Below are positions 46,184 through 55,467 of a DNA stretch of 64,000 bases, piece by piece. Position numbers and translations under genes: made by a program. Each line of letters begins with the position of its first letter. Position 1 is the stretch's first letter. The notes under the pieces are model-generated. The model was not told the origin of the DNA. It was given only the letters and a program-made list of their open reading frames with translations, and did not search any database. The stretch lies in NCBI RefSeq assembly GCF_900129865.1, contig NZ_FQXD01000009.1, positions 104,030 through 168,029 of the forward strand, read 5' to 3'. The stretch comes from Virgibacillus chiguensis. Lineage in GTDB: Bacteria > Bacillota > Bacilli > Bacillales > Amphibacillaceae.

Positions 46184-46288
46184 AGTTTTTCTAACACTAT
46201 AGGAAAGTATAAAAGTTTAAAGGTTTATAGTATAAGAAAAACTATGCCTTTCGCCATAAGGACTTGGCGAGAAGCCAAGTTTTTCTAA
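46184..46288 (+). repeat. Dispersed repeat R1, full copy
   Basis: 49 bases (46196-46244) are identical to the copy at 53896-53944. The right half forms a hairpin, ACTTGGC-GAGAA-GCCAAGT, followed by TTTTTCT, which looks like a functional terminator. Confidence 0.9.
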
Positions 46289-46365
46289 GGATTTTATCCA
46301 TTGGTGTCTTTTCTAGTAATGGATTGCATATCAAAATATCTACCATTTTATAAGGGGGAAAATGA

Positions 46366-49300
46366 ATGAGGTTTACACCAGCAATGAAACGTTCTTTTAT
46401 GATTTTATTAATATTTTTACTCACTTTTAGTAGTTTTTCAACTATCCACGCCGTCGAGCAATTGCCAGAAATGAAGAACAAGCCTGATGTTTCGTCTGAA
46501 CCATTAAAACAAACAGAAAATCCAGATGAGAAAACGCGTGTTATTGTAGAGGTAGAGGATGAACCGGCGATTGAAAAGGCAACGAAAAAAGGTATTATGT
46601 TTAATCAAATGCCGAAAAATGAAAAAGAAAAACTGGAAAACGATGCCAAGAAAAAGCAAAAGTCGGTAAAAGAAGAAATGAAACAGAAAAAAGTCGATGT
46701 AACGTATCATGAAGAATTTACAACAGTTGTAAATGGCTTTAGTGCTGAAGTAAAACAAGGCGATCTCGATAAAATAAAAGAGATTAAAAATGTTAAAAAG
46801 GTGCATACGGTAAACGAATATGAGCGCCCAATTGCTAAGCCAGATATGAAGTATAGTAAAGAACTAGTAGAAGCACAGCAGGCTTGGAGGGAATATGATT
46901 TTAAAGGTGAGGGCATGGTTATCGGTATTATTGATACTGGTATTGATCCAACTCACCAGGATATGGCTATATCTAACGAGCAAACGGCGGATTTATCTGA
47001 AGAAGAGGTCGAACAAGTCGTAAATGACGAATCGCTTCCAGGTAAATTTTATAACGAAAAAGTTCCATATGGATATAATTATATGGATAAAAATGATGAA
47101 ATAAGAGAAATACATGCAAATGCAAGTTATCACGGCATGCATGTAGCAGGTACGGTTGGAGCTAATGGGGATGAAGAAAATAGTGGTGTCATCGGGGTGG
47201 CACCAGAAGCGCAGCTACTTGCACTAAAAGTGTTTGGAAATGACCCTGAAATGCGATCTACTTTTGGTGATATTTATGTAAAAGCGATTGATGATGCGAT
47301 TAAGCTTGGCGTAGATGCATTAAATTTGAGTTTAGGATCACCCGCAGGCTATGTAAATAATGATTCTCCTGAACAACAGGCTGTTTCTCGTGCCGTAGAA
47401 AATGGCGTTCTTATGTCTATTTCTGCAGGAAATTCTGCTTTATTTGGAGATGGGTTTGCTTATCCAGATGTAAATAACCCAGATTACGGTGTAGCAGGCT
47501 CGCCTGGTGTTTCTGATGATTCGCTTCAGGTTGCTTCGTTTGAAAATACGTTTATGCAAGTAGATCAGTTAGCGTATACGATAGATGATCAACAAGGTAC
47601 AGCAGCCTTTCTGTCGGCAGGTAACACGGAGCCTAAGCCAGATGGTACTTCTTATTCTCTCTTTCATGCTGGGCTTGGACAGCCAGAAGATTTTGAAGGC
47701 AAAGATGTAGAAGGGAAATTTGCCCTAATGCAACGTGGAGAATTGGCGTTTACAGATAAAGTAATTAACGCGCAAAATGCGGGAGCTGCTGGCGCAATTA
47801 TTTATAATAACACAGATGGTATTGTTAATATGGCAACTGAAGCTGAAATTACCATCCCACAGTTATTTATGTTAAAGAGTGATGGAGATAAGCTCGCACA
47901 GGCTATTGCAGAAGAAAAGCAAGTAAATATTGCTTTTACAGGCGATAGTGCAACGATAGACAACCCAGATGCTAGAAAAATGAGCGCATTTACTTCTTGG
48001 GGACTTACTCCAAATCTAGACTTTAAACCAGAAATTACAGCCCCAGGTGGACAAATTTATTCTACATTAAATGATAATAAATATGGTTTAATGAGCGGAA
48101 CATCGATGGCTGCACCACATGTAGCAGGAGGAGGGGCTCTTGTTTTACAGCGTGTGGATGAGGAATTTGGATATGAGAAGGCTGATCGGATTGCATTAGC
48201 CAAAAATATGATGATGAATACGGCAAAGCAAGTACAGTTTGAAGAAGAACCAGTATCTCCACGCCGACAAGGTTCTGGTATGATGCAACTTCACGCGGCA
48301 CTTACTACCCCTATAGTTGTGACAGAATCTAACACGAAAGAAGCCAAGGTCGCTTTAAAACAAATAACAGAAGATCGCGTGTCTTTTGAACTAACAGCTG
48401 AAAATTTCCAAGATACAGCTGTATCCTATGAAGTGAATGCAAATGCGCAAACAGATACGTCTGCAAACAGTGGAGATGATCTCGTTACAGCTCCAAATCT
48501 ATTACCGTCTAATGATTTAGGAGACGCTGTGACCATTAATGGGAAAAAACAAGCTACGATTGAAGTACCTGCAAACGGAAAGACAACTTTTACGGTAACC
48601 GTTGATGTAAGTTCTGTCAACAACGAGTTAGCAAAAGTATTTACAAATGGTTACTGGTTAGAAGGATTTGTTACATTAACCGATCCGACAGACACATATC
48701 CAGAACTAACGGTTCCATATGTCGGTTTTAAAGGTGATTGGGATGCAGCTTCGATTTTTGATGCGCCAGTATGGGAAGAAGATTCATTTTATGGTATGAC
48801 AGGGGTTGTAACTTCAACTGGCGAAGATAAAAATGGTGATATGCAATATAATTTTTTAGGAGAAGATTTAAATACAGGTGACATTAACCCTGAGAAGATC
48901 GCCTTTTCTCCAAATGATGATGGTGTAAAAGATGATGCGCTTCCGATATTGTCATTTTTAAGAAATGCAAAGGATGCCAAGTTTACTGTACTGGATGAAC
49001 AAGGAAAGAAAGTTCGTACCATTCGTTTAGAGACTCATATTAGGAAAAACTATTATGATTCTGGAAAAGGAGACTATTATTCTATTTCGTCAGATCGAGC
49101 TTGGGATGGAAAAGTGAAGGGGAAGATGGCCCCAGAAGGAAAATACTATTTACAAGCAGAAGCAAAGGTTGATTATGAAGGTGCTGAATGGCAGAAACTA
49201 AAGCTTCCAGTAATTTTAGATACAACTGCTCCAGAAGTAGAAGCAACGTATAATTTTGATAATGAAATGCTTACTGTAACAGCAAAAGATGCTAAAAAAG

Positions 49301-50166
49301 GGAGTGGCGTCGCTTCTTGGGAGATTTTCGTAAATGATGAACCTGTGTTAGAAGAACCGTATGTGAATGGAGAAAAGGAACATCCTTTATCAGAAATTGA
49401 TGAAGATGCAAACATAACAGTAAAAGTGACAGACTATGCAGGAAATGAAACGGAAGTAGAAGCAGAAATGCAAGAGCCTGATAAAACCGCACCGGACTTA
49501 CGTTTGCATGCTCCAGAAAATCTAGGGGCTCATGCTAAGCGAGAAGTTGTTTTCTCTGGTTATGTAACAGATGAAACGGATGTAAAGGAAGTAACAGTCG
49601 ATGGAAAAAAAGCAAAGCTTGATTTTAATGAAGAAAAAGACCGTTATGAATTTTCCTTACCTGTGAAACATAAAAAGGACGGGTATTATTTTAAACGGGT
49701 GAAAGCAGTGGACACACTTGGCAACGAAACAGAAATAGGCCGACGCTATTTTGTCGATACGAAGGAAGCTAAATTAAATGTAAAAGGAAAAAAGAAAACA
49801 AAGCAAGATACAATTACTGTAAAAGCAAGAGTTCGCGACAACTTTGACGATATTAATGTATTTGTTGATGGCGACCATGTCTATACACATGAGCTTTCCC
49901 AACCTTATGGTGATAACCGTTTCGATCAGCTTGTCGAAGTAGAACTAGACTTAGAGGATGGGAAAAACGAATTTGAGTTTAAAGTCGTCGATGTAGCCGG
50001 AAATGAAACCGTTAAAACGTACGAAGTAACAAAACAAAAAGAGAGCAAAGAAGACGAAGAGGATAAAGATGATGATAAAGACGGAGGCATAGAGGACAAC
50101 TTCTTTTCCTATCTATTTTCCCAATTATGGATCATGTTCGGTAAATTATGGTCGATTTTTGGTTAA
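46366..50166 (+). CDS. Large secreted subtilisin-like serine protease (S8, Vpr/lactocepin-like)
   Basis: This 1266-residue extracellular protease has a signal peptide (MKRSFMILLIFLLTFSSF, ending near residue 29), an I9-type propeptide (about 55-150) and an S8 catalytic domain with the triad Asp190 (GIIDTGIDPTHQD), His256 (SYHGMHVAGTVGA) and Ser580 (MSGTSMAAPHVAGG). A PA domain is inserted between His and Ser (about 440-530). A Fn3-like domain and several Ig-like repeats follow (about 660-1220, with DTTAPEVEATYNFDN and DYAGNETEV). The acidic C-terminus ends in a hydrophobic stretch (FFSYLFSQLWIMFGKLW). AAGGGGG precedes the ATG. It probably digests external protein. Confidence 0.93.
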   Translation: MRFTPAMKRSFMILLIFLLTFSSFSTIHAVEQLPEMKNKPDVSSEPLKQTENPDEKTRVIVEVEDEPAIEKATKKGIMFNQMPKNEKEKLENDAKKKQKSVKEEMKQKKVDVTYHEEFTTVVNGFSAEVKQGDLDKIKEIKNVKKVHTVNEYERPIAKPDMKYSKELVEAQQAWREYDFKGEGMVIGIIDTGIDPTHQDMAISNEQTADLSEEEVEQVVNDESLPGKFYNEKVPYGYNYMDKNDEIREIHANASYHGMHVAGTVGANGDEENSGVIGVAPEAQLLALKVFGNDPEMRSTFGDIYVKAIDDAIKLGVDALNLSLGSPAGYVNNDSPEQQAVSRAVENGVLMSISAGNSALFGDGFAYPDVNNPDYGVAGSPGVSDDSLQVASFENTFMQVDQLAYTIDDQQGTAAFLSAGNTEPKPDGTSYSLFHAGLGQPEDFEGKDVEGKFALMQRGELAFTDKVINAQNAGAAGAIIYNNTDGIVNMATEAEITIPQLFMLKSDGDKLAQAIAEEKQVNIAFTGDSATIDNPDARKMSAFTSWGLTPNLDFKPEITAPGGQIYSTLNDNKYGLMSGTSMAAPHVAGGGALVLQRVDEEFGYEKADRIALAKNMMMNTAKQVQFEEEPVSPRRQGSGMMQLHAALTTPIVVTESNTKEAKVALKQITEDRVSFELTAENFQDTAVSYEVNANAQTDTSANSGDDLVTAPNLLPSNDLGDAVTINGKKQATIEVPANGKTTFTVTVDVSSVNNELAKVFTNGYWLEGFVTLTDPTDTYPELTVPYVGFKGDWDAASIFDAPVWEEDSFYGMTGVVTSTGEDKNGDMQYNFLGEDLNTGDINPEKIAFSPNDDGVKDDALPILSFLRNAKDAKFTVLDEQGKKVRTIRLETHIRKNYYDSGKGDYYSISSDRAWDGKVKGKMAPEGKYYLQAEAKVDYEGAEWQKLKLPVILDTTAPEVEATYNFDNEMLTVTAKDAKKGSGVASWEIFVNDEPVLEEPYVNGEKEHPLSEIDEDANITVKVTDYAGNETEVEAEMQEPDKTAPDLRLHAPENLGAHAKREVVFSGYVTDETDVKEVTVDGKKAKLDFNEEKDRYEFSLPVKHKKDGYYFKRVKAVDTLGNETEIGRRYFVDTKEAKLNVKGKKKTKQDTITVKARVRDNFDDINVFVDGDHVYTHELSQPYGDNRFDQLVEVELDLEDGKNEFEFKVVDVAGNETVKTYEVTKQKESKEDEEDKDDDKDGGIEDNFFSYLFSQLWIMFGKLWSIFG

Positions 50167-50187
50167 GTAAATGAGTTAAATGTCAGC

Positions 50188-50223
50188 AAGGCTCGGCGCT
50201 AGATTAGTGTCGGGTCTTTCTTT
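50188..50223 (+). terminator. Intrinsic terminator after the protease gene
   Basis: The arms 50188-50201 and 50205-50218 form a 14-bp stem with several G-T pairs and a 3-base loop, followed by a T-rich stretch. Confidence 0.75.
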
Positions 50224-50282
50224 GCACTTTATGTGAATATTTTTAGGTGCAGTAAGACTCTCACTTCATGAATTGGAAGATA

Positions 50283-50418
50283 TGAGCAGACCAAGTCTAA
50301 GTTGGAGATAAGAGCACGTACTCCTTTTTCGTAAGAGGTCTTTAGATCCATACCCTTGGGCTACTAAACAATTAATAGGGGTGAAAGAAAGCGATTACTT
50401 ATTGCAGGTTCGCTTTAT
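50283..50418 (+). repeat. Dispersed repeat R3 copy
   Basis: GCAGACCAAGTCTAAGTTGG, CTTTTTCGTAAGAGGTCTTT, CCATACCCTTGGGCTACTAA, ACAATTAATAGGGGTG and TTATTGCAGGTTCGCTTTAT follow the R3 order. Confidence 0.75.
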
Positions 50419-50556
50419 ATTATAGGAGTCCATTTCTAATAGGAAAAGCCCTTACAGGCGAGCTTTTTCAACAAAACGGCAATGTTTTCACTATAAGTGT
50501 TTGGCAAGAAGCCCCTTTCATTTAAAATAGAAGAAATTAACATGGAGGTTGAAGCG

Positions 50557-51093
50557 ATGACTTTAGGGGATGAATATATACGTATTATTAAACAAAGGTT
50601 TGTACAAATCAAGGAGCAAGGGGAGGGCGCTTTTCAACAGTTGAATGAATCGGATATACATTGGACATTGAATGAGGCTTCCAATAGTATTGCTGTCATT
50701 GTAAAACATTTACGAGGCAATATGCTGTCAAGATGGACGGATTTTTTAACAACTGACGGAGAGAAAAGTAATCGACATCGAGATCAGGAATTTATTAACA
50801 CTGTCGATTCAAAACAGCATATGCTTACTTTGTGGAATGAGGGCTGGTCTGTCTTATTTGCAGCATTAGAACAGTTAACGGCTGCGGATTTGCAAAAAAA
50901 TGTAAGGATTCGCGAACAGCCCATTTTAGTTTTAGATGCGATTGAAAGACAGCTTGCTCATTATGCTTCCCACGTTGGACAAATTATGTTAATTGGCAAG
51001 CAGCGAAAGGGAAATGAATGGAAAAGTTTAAGCATTCCTAAAGGAAAATCTGAAGAGCATTTAAAAGAAATGAAGCAAAAATATAATAAATAG
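50557..51093 (+). CDS. DinB-like protein (DUF1572 family)
   Basis: This 178-residue protein matches the DUF1572 branch of the DinB/YfiT four-helix superfamily. The block ESDIHWTLNEASNSIAVIVKHLRGNMLSRWTDFLTTDG is typical, and metal-binding His candidates are seen in VKHLRGN, and in the C-terminal LAHYASHVGQIMLIGK motif. The ATG at 50557 is chosen because TGGAGG is eight bases upstream; a longer frame from 50497 starts without a site. The biochemical role is unknown; related proteins are metal-dependent thiol transferases. Confidence 0.85.
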   Translation: MTLGDEYIRIIKQRFVQIKEQGEGAFQQLNESDIHWTLNEASNSIAVIVKHLRGNMLSRWTDFLTTDGEKSNRHRDQEFINTVDSKQHMLTLWNEGWSVLFAALEQLTAADLQKNVRIREQPILVLDAIERQLAHYASHVGQIMLIGKQRKGNEWKSLSIPKGKSEEHLKEMKQKYNK

Positions 51094-51155
51094 TTTCTCA
51101 CGTTGGCATTATGTTTTTTGTACTATAGAAGAGAAAAAAATTTTATACAATGGAA

Positions 51156-51194
51156 ATCATCATGGTTCACTTCTAATGATCTATGATGGTTTTT
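51156..51194 (+). terminator. Probable terminator after the DinB-like gene
   Basis: ATCATCATGG (51156-51165) pairs with CTATGATGGT (51181-51190), allowing G-T pairs, and is followed by TTTT. The remaining 260 bases before the permease show no feature I can name. Confidence 0.6.
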
Positions 51195-51455
51195 ATGTTT
51201 ATTCATTTGTCATAAGCTTATCCATTTATGCTGTGAAACACTTCCTTGAAGTTTAATTTCTACATGAAACAGGAATAAGGAAGAATATATATTAAAACTT
51301 AACGTTCAAGATGTATTCTACATGAGAGAGGCAAAAAAAGCTTCTAAACAGCAATTTTAGGCTTATAGTCCATTTGTTCGTTTACTACAAAACATGATAG
51401 GATTTTACAAGTAAACAAAATCGTAGTTTTTAAAACTAAAGGAGATTCCAATTTT

Positions 51456-52916
51456 ATGGAAGAAAGAACGACGCTGAAGAAATCTTTAAAGGCTCACTGG
51501 GTATGGGCGATCGCTTTAGGTTCATCAATTGGTTGGGGTGCATTCGTTCAACCGACCACATGGATGGCAACAGCAGGTCCACTAGGGGTCATTATCGGTT
51601 TGAGTATTGGAGCAATATTAATGATGCTCATTGCAGTAAGTTATGGTTTCTTAATTAAAAGCTTCCCGGTAACAGGCGGGGAATTTGCCTATGCTTTTAT
51701 AAGTTTAGGTCGGACACATGCATTTATTAGTGGATGGTTTTTAACGTTAGGATATATTTGCATTGTAGCGTTAAATGCATCTGCCTTTGCTTTAATGTTT
51801 AAATTTGTGTTTCCCACATTGATTGAAAACTTTCCACTTTATCAAATAGCTGGTTGGGACGTTTATGGAATGGAAATTATTATTGCTTCCGTTGCTTTAG
51901 GGACATTTGGTTATTTTAATATTCGAGGGACAGGCATTTCTGGTCGCATGCAATTTTTATTTTGCAGTGTGATGATTGCTAGTATCTTAATGATTACATG
52001 GATGGTTGGGGCACAGCCGGGAACAGGTCTTTCCAGTGTACAACCTTACTTTCCTTCTGACACAACTGCTTGGGCTGCTATTATATCTATCGTAGCCATT
52101 GCTCCTTGGGCGTATGTTGGCTTTGACAATGTACCACAAGCAGCCGAAGAATTTCATTTCTCATCTAAAAAAGCATTTTCCTTAATTATTATGGCGATCT
52201 TTTTTGCAGCTGTTTTGTACAGTTTAATGATTTTAGCCACTGCTATGACACAGCCATGGGAAGGCTTAGTCGCAGAGGATCATGTATGGGGAACAGGAGC
52301 AGCCATTCAAGAATTGCTTGGCACCATTGGCTTAGTGCTCTTAGTAACGGCATTAACGATGGGAGTATTTACGGGGTTGAACGGGTTTATTATTTCTTCA
52401 AGCCGTCTACTATTTGCAATGTCACGAGCTAAAATAATACCTGCCAGCTTTTCAAAACTGCATCCAAAATATAAAACTCCCTACATTGGGATCATCTTTA
52501 CTGTCGTCGTTTCTGCATTTGCTCCATGGTTTGGAAGAGAAGCACTATTATGGGTCGTCGACATGTCTTCTATAGGTGTAACCATTGCTTATTTTTATAC
52601 TTGTTACACGGCGTTTACATTATTTAAAACAAAGAAAACAGTCGCATTCAATCCGAAGAAACATATCGTTTCTCCATTTAAGAAAACCATTTCAGGTGTT
52701 GGGATGCTAGCTAGCTTAATCTTTTTAGCATTATTATTAATACCTGGATCACCGGCTTTTCTCGGTATAGAATCTCAAATTGCCTTGGTCGTGTGGATTG
52801 TGCTAGGTATTGGCTTTTATTTGGTGAAACGTGGAGAGTTTAATAAGATTCCAAAAGAGGAGTTAAATTACTTAATATTAGGATCGAAAGAGATTGAGGC
52901 GGAGAATCGATTGTGA
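51456..52916 (+). CDS. APC family amino acid permease
   Basis: This 486-residue protein has 12 or more membrane helices and the APC hallmark near the N-terminus (WVWAIALGSSIGWGAFVQPT, helix 1 with the unwound Gly-rich site), GGEFAYAFISLGRTHAFISGW (helix 3), and GFDNVPQAAEEF in the middle. It imports or exchanges amino acids or amines; the substrate cannot be read from the sequence. AAAGGAG lies about 12 bases before the ATG. A terminator follows at once, so it is monocistronic. Confidence 0.88.
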   Translation: MEERTTLKKSLKAHWVWAIALGSSIGWGAFVQPTTWMATAGPLGVIIGLSIGAILMMLIAVSYGFLIKSFPVTGGEFAYAFISLGRTHAFISGWFLTLGYICIVALNASAFALMFKFVFPTLIENFPLYQIAGWDVYGMEIIIASVALGTFGYFNIRGTGISGRMQFLFCSVMIASILMITWMVGAQPGTGLSSVQPYFPSDTTAWAAIISIVAIAPWAYVGFDNVPQAAEEFHFSSKKAFSLIIMAIFFAAVLYSLMILATAMTQPWEGLVAEDHVWGTGAAIQELLGTIGLVLLVTALTMGVFTGLNGFIISSSRLLFAMSRAKIIPASFSKLHPKYKTPYIGIIFTVVVSAFAPWFGREALLWVVDMSSIGVTIAYFYTCYTAFTLFKTKKTVAFNPKKHIVSPFKKTISGVGMLASLIFLALLLIPGSPAFLGIESQIALVVWIVLGIGFYLVKRGEFNKIPKEELNYLILGSKEIEAENRL

Positions 52917-52920
52917 TGAA

Positions 52921-52952
52921 AAAATTGCTAGAAAAAATTCTAGCAGTTTTTT
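52921..52952 (+). terminator. Intrinsic terminator of the permease gene
   Basis: AAAATTGCTAGAA pairs with TTCTAGCAGTTTT, followed by more T residues, five bases after the stop. Confidence 0.9.
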
Positions 52953-53071
52953 CATTTTACGTTGTTATTTACATAAAATTTACATGTTAGTTATAGAAAA
53001 TTAATAAATTCAAATTATAATAGAAGATAAACTACAACTTGAAATTATTTTTTTGATAAAGGGGAATGTAC

Positions 53072-53806
53072 ATGCGTATACGTGGTGTTGCTCATAGAGG
53101 CTATCCAGCTAAATACCCGGAAAACACAATGGCTTCATTTAAAGCTGCCGTTCATTTGAATTTCACCCATATTGAATTAGATGTACATTTAAGTAAGGAT
53201 GGCGTACCAGTTGTTATGCATGACCATACCATTGATCGTATGACAAATGGGCAAGGAGAGATTAGATCCTTTACCTTGGCAGAATTACGTAAATTCAAAG
53301 TAAATCATATGGAGAACATTCCTACATTAGAAGAGGTGTTGTTATTTGTAAGAAATCGTGTTACTGTTTCTATTGAAATGAAGGATACGAAATTATACCC
53401 TAATTTTGAAGAACGTGTTCTATCTGTAATTGAAAAAACAAATATGATGGAACAAGTTTATATTATATCTTTTCATCAACAATCATTAAAACGCCTGCGA
53501 AAACTTTCAGATAAAATAGAATTAGGACTGTTAGTCAATAAACTTAAACGGTCGCATTTTCGGTTGGTAGAAAAGCTACATGCAAATTATATAGCAGTGA
53601 ACCATAAAGGCGTAAAAGAATCTTACATTAAAAAATGTCAAGCAATCGGTGTTCAACTCGTCGTTTGGACAGTCAACACGAATGAACACATGAACTATTT
53701 TCAACAATTTCCATCTGTACTTGTTACAACAGATAACTTAGAGAAGTTCATGACCGTTACTAATCGCCCAAATGAAACACCCTGCTTAAAGACAGTTCAC
53801 GCATAA
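53072..53806 (+). CDS. Glycerophosphodiester phosphodiesterase (GDPD)
   Basis: GDPD enzymes cleave glycerophosphodiesters to glycerol-3-phosphate and an alcohol. The 244-residue product has the signature GVAHRGYPAKYPENTMASF, the metal-binding IELDVHLSKDGVPVVMHD with catalytic His residues, and VSIEMKD. It has no signal peptide, so it is probably cytoplasmic. The ATG at 53072 is chosen because AAAGGGG lies seven bases upstream; an ATG at 53066 is too close to that site. Confidence 0.93.
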   Translation: MRIRGVAHRGYPAKYPENTMASFKAAVHLNFTHIELDVHLSKDGVPVVMHDHTIDRMTNGQGEIRSFTLAELRKFKVNHMENIPTLEEVLLFVRNRVTVSIEMKDTKLYPNFEERVLSVIEKTNMMEQVYIISFHQQSLKRLRKLSDKIELGLLVNKLKRSHFRLVEKLHANYIAVNHKGVKESYIKKCQAIGVQLVVWTVNTNEHMNYFQQFPSVLVTTDNLEKFMTVTNRPNETPCLKTVHA

Positions 53807-53837
53807 CTACAATGAAACATTTTGAATAGCCGCACGG

Positions 53838-53860
53838 TACCCTTGTGTTTGCAAGGGTTA
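53838..53860 (+). terminator. Possible weak terminator after the GDPD gene
   Basis: ACCCTTG pairs with CAAGGGT around a 6-base loop, followed by TATTCTCATTT. The stem is short and the T tract poor. Confidence 0.45.
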
Positions 53861-53888
53861 TTCTCATTTAGCTAATGCTGTTAAGTGA

Positions 53889-53987
53889 GTTTTGTACTAT
53901 AGGAAAGTATAAAAGTTTAAAGGTTTATAGTATAAGAAAAACTACAGCTGTCTCCATAAGACTTGGCGATAAGCCAAGTTTTTCTAA
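53889..53987 (+). repeat. Dispersed repeat R1, full copy
   Basis: This copy shares 49 identical bases with the one at 46.2 kb and ends with the hairpin ACTTGGC-GATAA-GCCAAGT plus TTTTTCT. The 270 bases between it and the glycosyltransferase gene are AT-rich and probably hold the promoter (TAAAAT near 54217). Confidence 0.9.
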
Positions 53988-54256
53988 AAAATGTGGTTAT
54001 AAATTAGATAAATGAAACTAGAAGAGGTTAAACTAAACTAACTCATCAAGAAGTTGTATAAAAATAGATTGGAGGCAGCGTCTTTTCTATTTTTCACTAT
54101 GGAAAAACCGCCATTTACTATGGGAAGCGCTTGTTCGTGCGTTTTCTAAGAAATATATGCAAATAGCAACTGCTAAATTTTTCATTTTATCTTATCGAAA
54201 AATGTAAAGTTGTGATAAAATAAACTAGGTGTTCATTTTCAACTAGGAGCGTTAAA

Positions 54257-55456
54257 ATGACAAGAAAAGTATTAATTATGACACAAAATTTTTATCCTGT
54301 TATTGGTAGTGCGGGAAACCGTATGAAAAATATTTTTCAATTATTAAATGATAAAAATATTGAAACACATGTCTTGACTACCGAGCCAGCTTATCCAAAT
54401 AAGAATTTATATAAGGATGATCAGTTTTGGGATGATGACAATATCGCAAAAGATGAAAAAAAAATAGTAAGAGTCCCCATTAAAAACAATCATTTCTCTA
54501 ATCATATATTAAGTAGATTGTTTTTCTATGTAGAAATTATGTGGCGCTTTTTATTGAAGTTATGGAAGTTAAGAAAAGAAAAGTATGATTACATATATGT
54601 ATCTACCCCTCCTATTTTTATTGTGTTTGCTGCTTTTGTAGGAGCATTTTTTATGAAAGCAAAAGTAGTTTTAGAAGTTAGGGATTTGTGGCCGGACAGC
54701 TTGATAGGGGTTAAAACATTTGATTACCCAATTATCATCAAATGTTTTCGTGTTTTGGAGAAGCGTATGTATAATAAGTCTGATTACATAGTTATAAATA
54801 GTTTGGGGTTTGAAGAACATATATTATCAAAGCTAAAAAACAAAGCCAAGAAAATAATCTATTTACCAAATGGACCAAGAAAACAAGAAATCGTTTGCGA
54901 AAAAGAGCGGCAAAGTCAATTTCGCGTTGTTTATACTGGTAACTTAGGATTGGCACAGGATGTAGATCACCTAAAGAAAATGGCTTCTTTATTTCACATC
55001 CATGATATTCGTTTTGATGTATTAGGTTATGGGATGAAAACGAAAGAGTTTAAAGAACATGTTGAAAATAATGACTTGTCTAATGTTTATATGCACAATC
55101 CAACGACTAGAAAAAAAAGTCTGCAACTTATTAAGCAATCCAATTTGTCTATTGCTTTTTTAAATGATAATCAAGTATTTGAAACGGTATTACCGGGAAA
55201 AGTAATTGATTATATGACTTGTCAAACACCAATAATAGCAGGAATTAAGGGAACCGCAGCAAAGATAATTGAGACAAATAAAGCTGGCTTTGTGTTCGAT
55301 CAAGATAATATTAGTGAAATGATTAAAAAGGTTCTCGAATTAAGAGAAAATCCTAATCAACTGCAACACCTAGCTGAAAATTGCACAAGAACTATTAGGG
55401 AAAACTTTCTATGGGAAGAAAACATTGAGAAATTAACGGAGATTATTGACAGATAA
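54257..55456 (+). CDS. Glycosyltransferase family 4 (WbuB-like)
   Basis: This 399-residue protein is a GT-B fold sugar transferase. The N-terminal half carries QNFYPVIGSAGNRMKNIFQLL, YDYIYVSTPPIFIVFAAF and LEVRDLWPDS, typical of WbuB-type capsule or O-antigen enzymes. The C-terminal half has the donor-site pattern FRVVYTGNLGLAQDV and VLPGKVIDYMTCQTPIIAG. It is the first gene of the surface-polymer locus. AGGAGCG precedes the ATG. The sugar it adds cannot be told from the sequence. Confidence 0.87.
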   Translation: MTRKVLIMTQNFYPVIGSAGNRMKNIFQLLNDKNIETHVLTTEPAYPNKNLYKDDQFWDDDNIAKDEKKIVRVPIKNNHFSNHILSRLFFYVEIMWRFLLKLWKLRKEKYDYIYVSTPPIFIVFAAFVGAFFMKAKVVLEVRDLWPDSLIGVKTFDYPIIIKCFRVLEKRMYNKSDYIVINSLGFEEHILSKLKNKAKKIIYLPNGPRKQEIVCEKERQSQFRVVYTGNLGLAQDVDHLKKMASLFHIHDIRFDVLGYGMKTKEFKEHVENNDLSNVYMHNPTTRKKSLQLIKQSNLSIAFLNDNQVFETVLPGKVIDYMTCQTPIIAGIKGTAAKIIETNKAGFVFDQDNISEMIKKVLELRENPNQLQHLAENCTRTIRENFLWEENIEKLTEIIDR

Positions 55457-55467
55457 GAGGTAATTAC

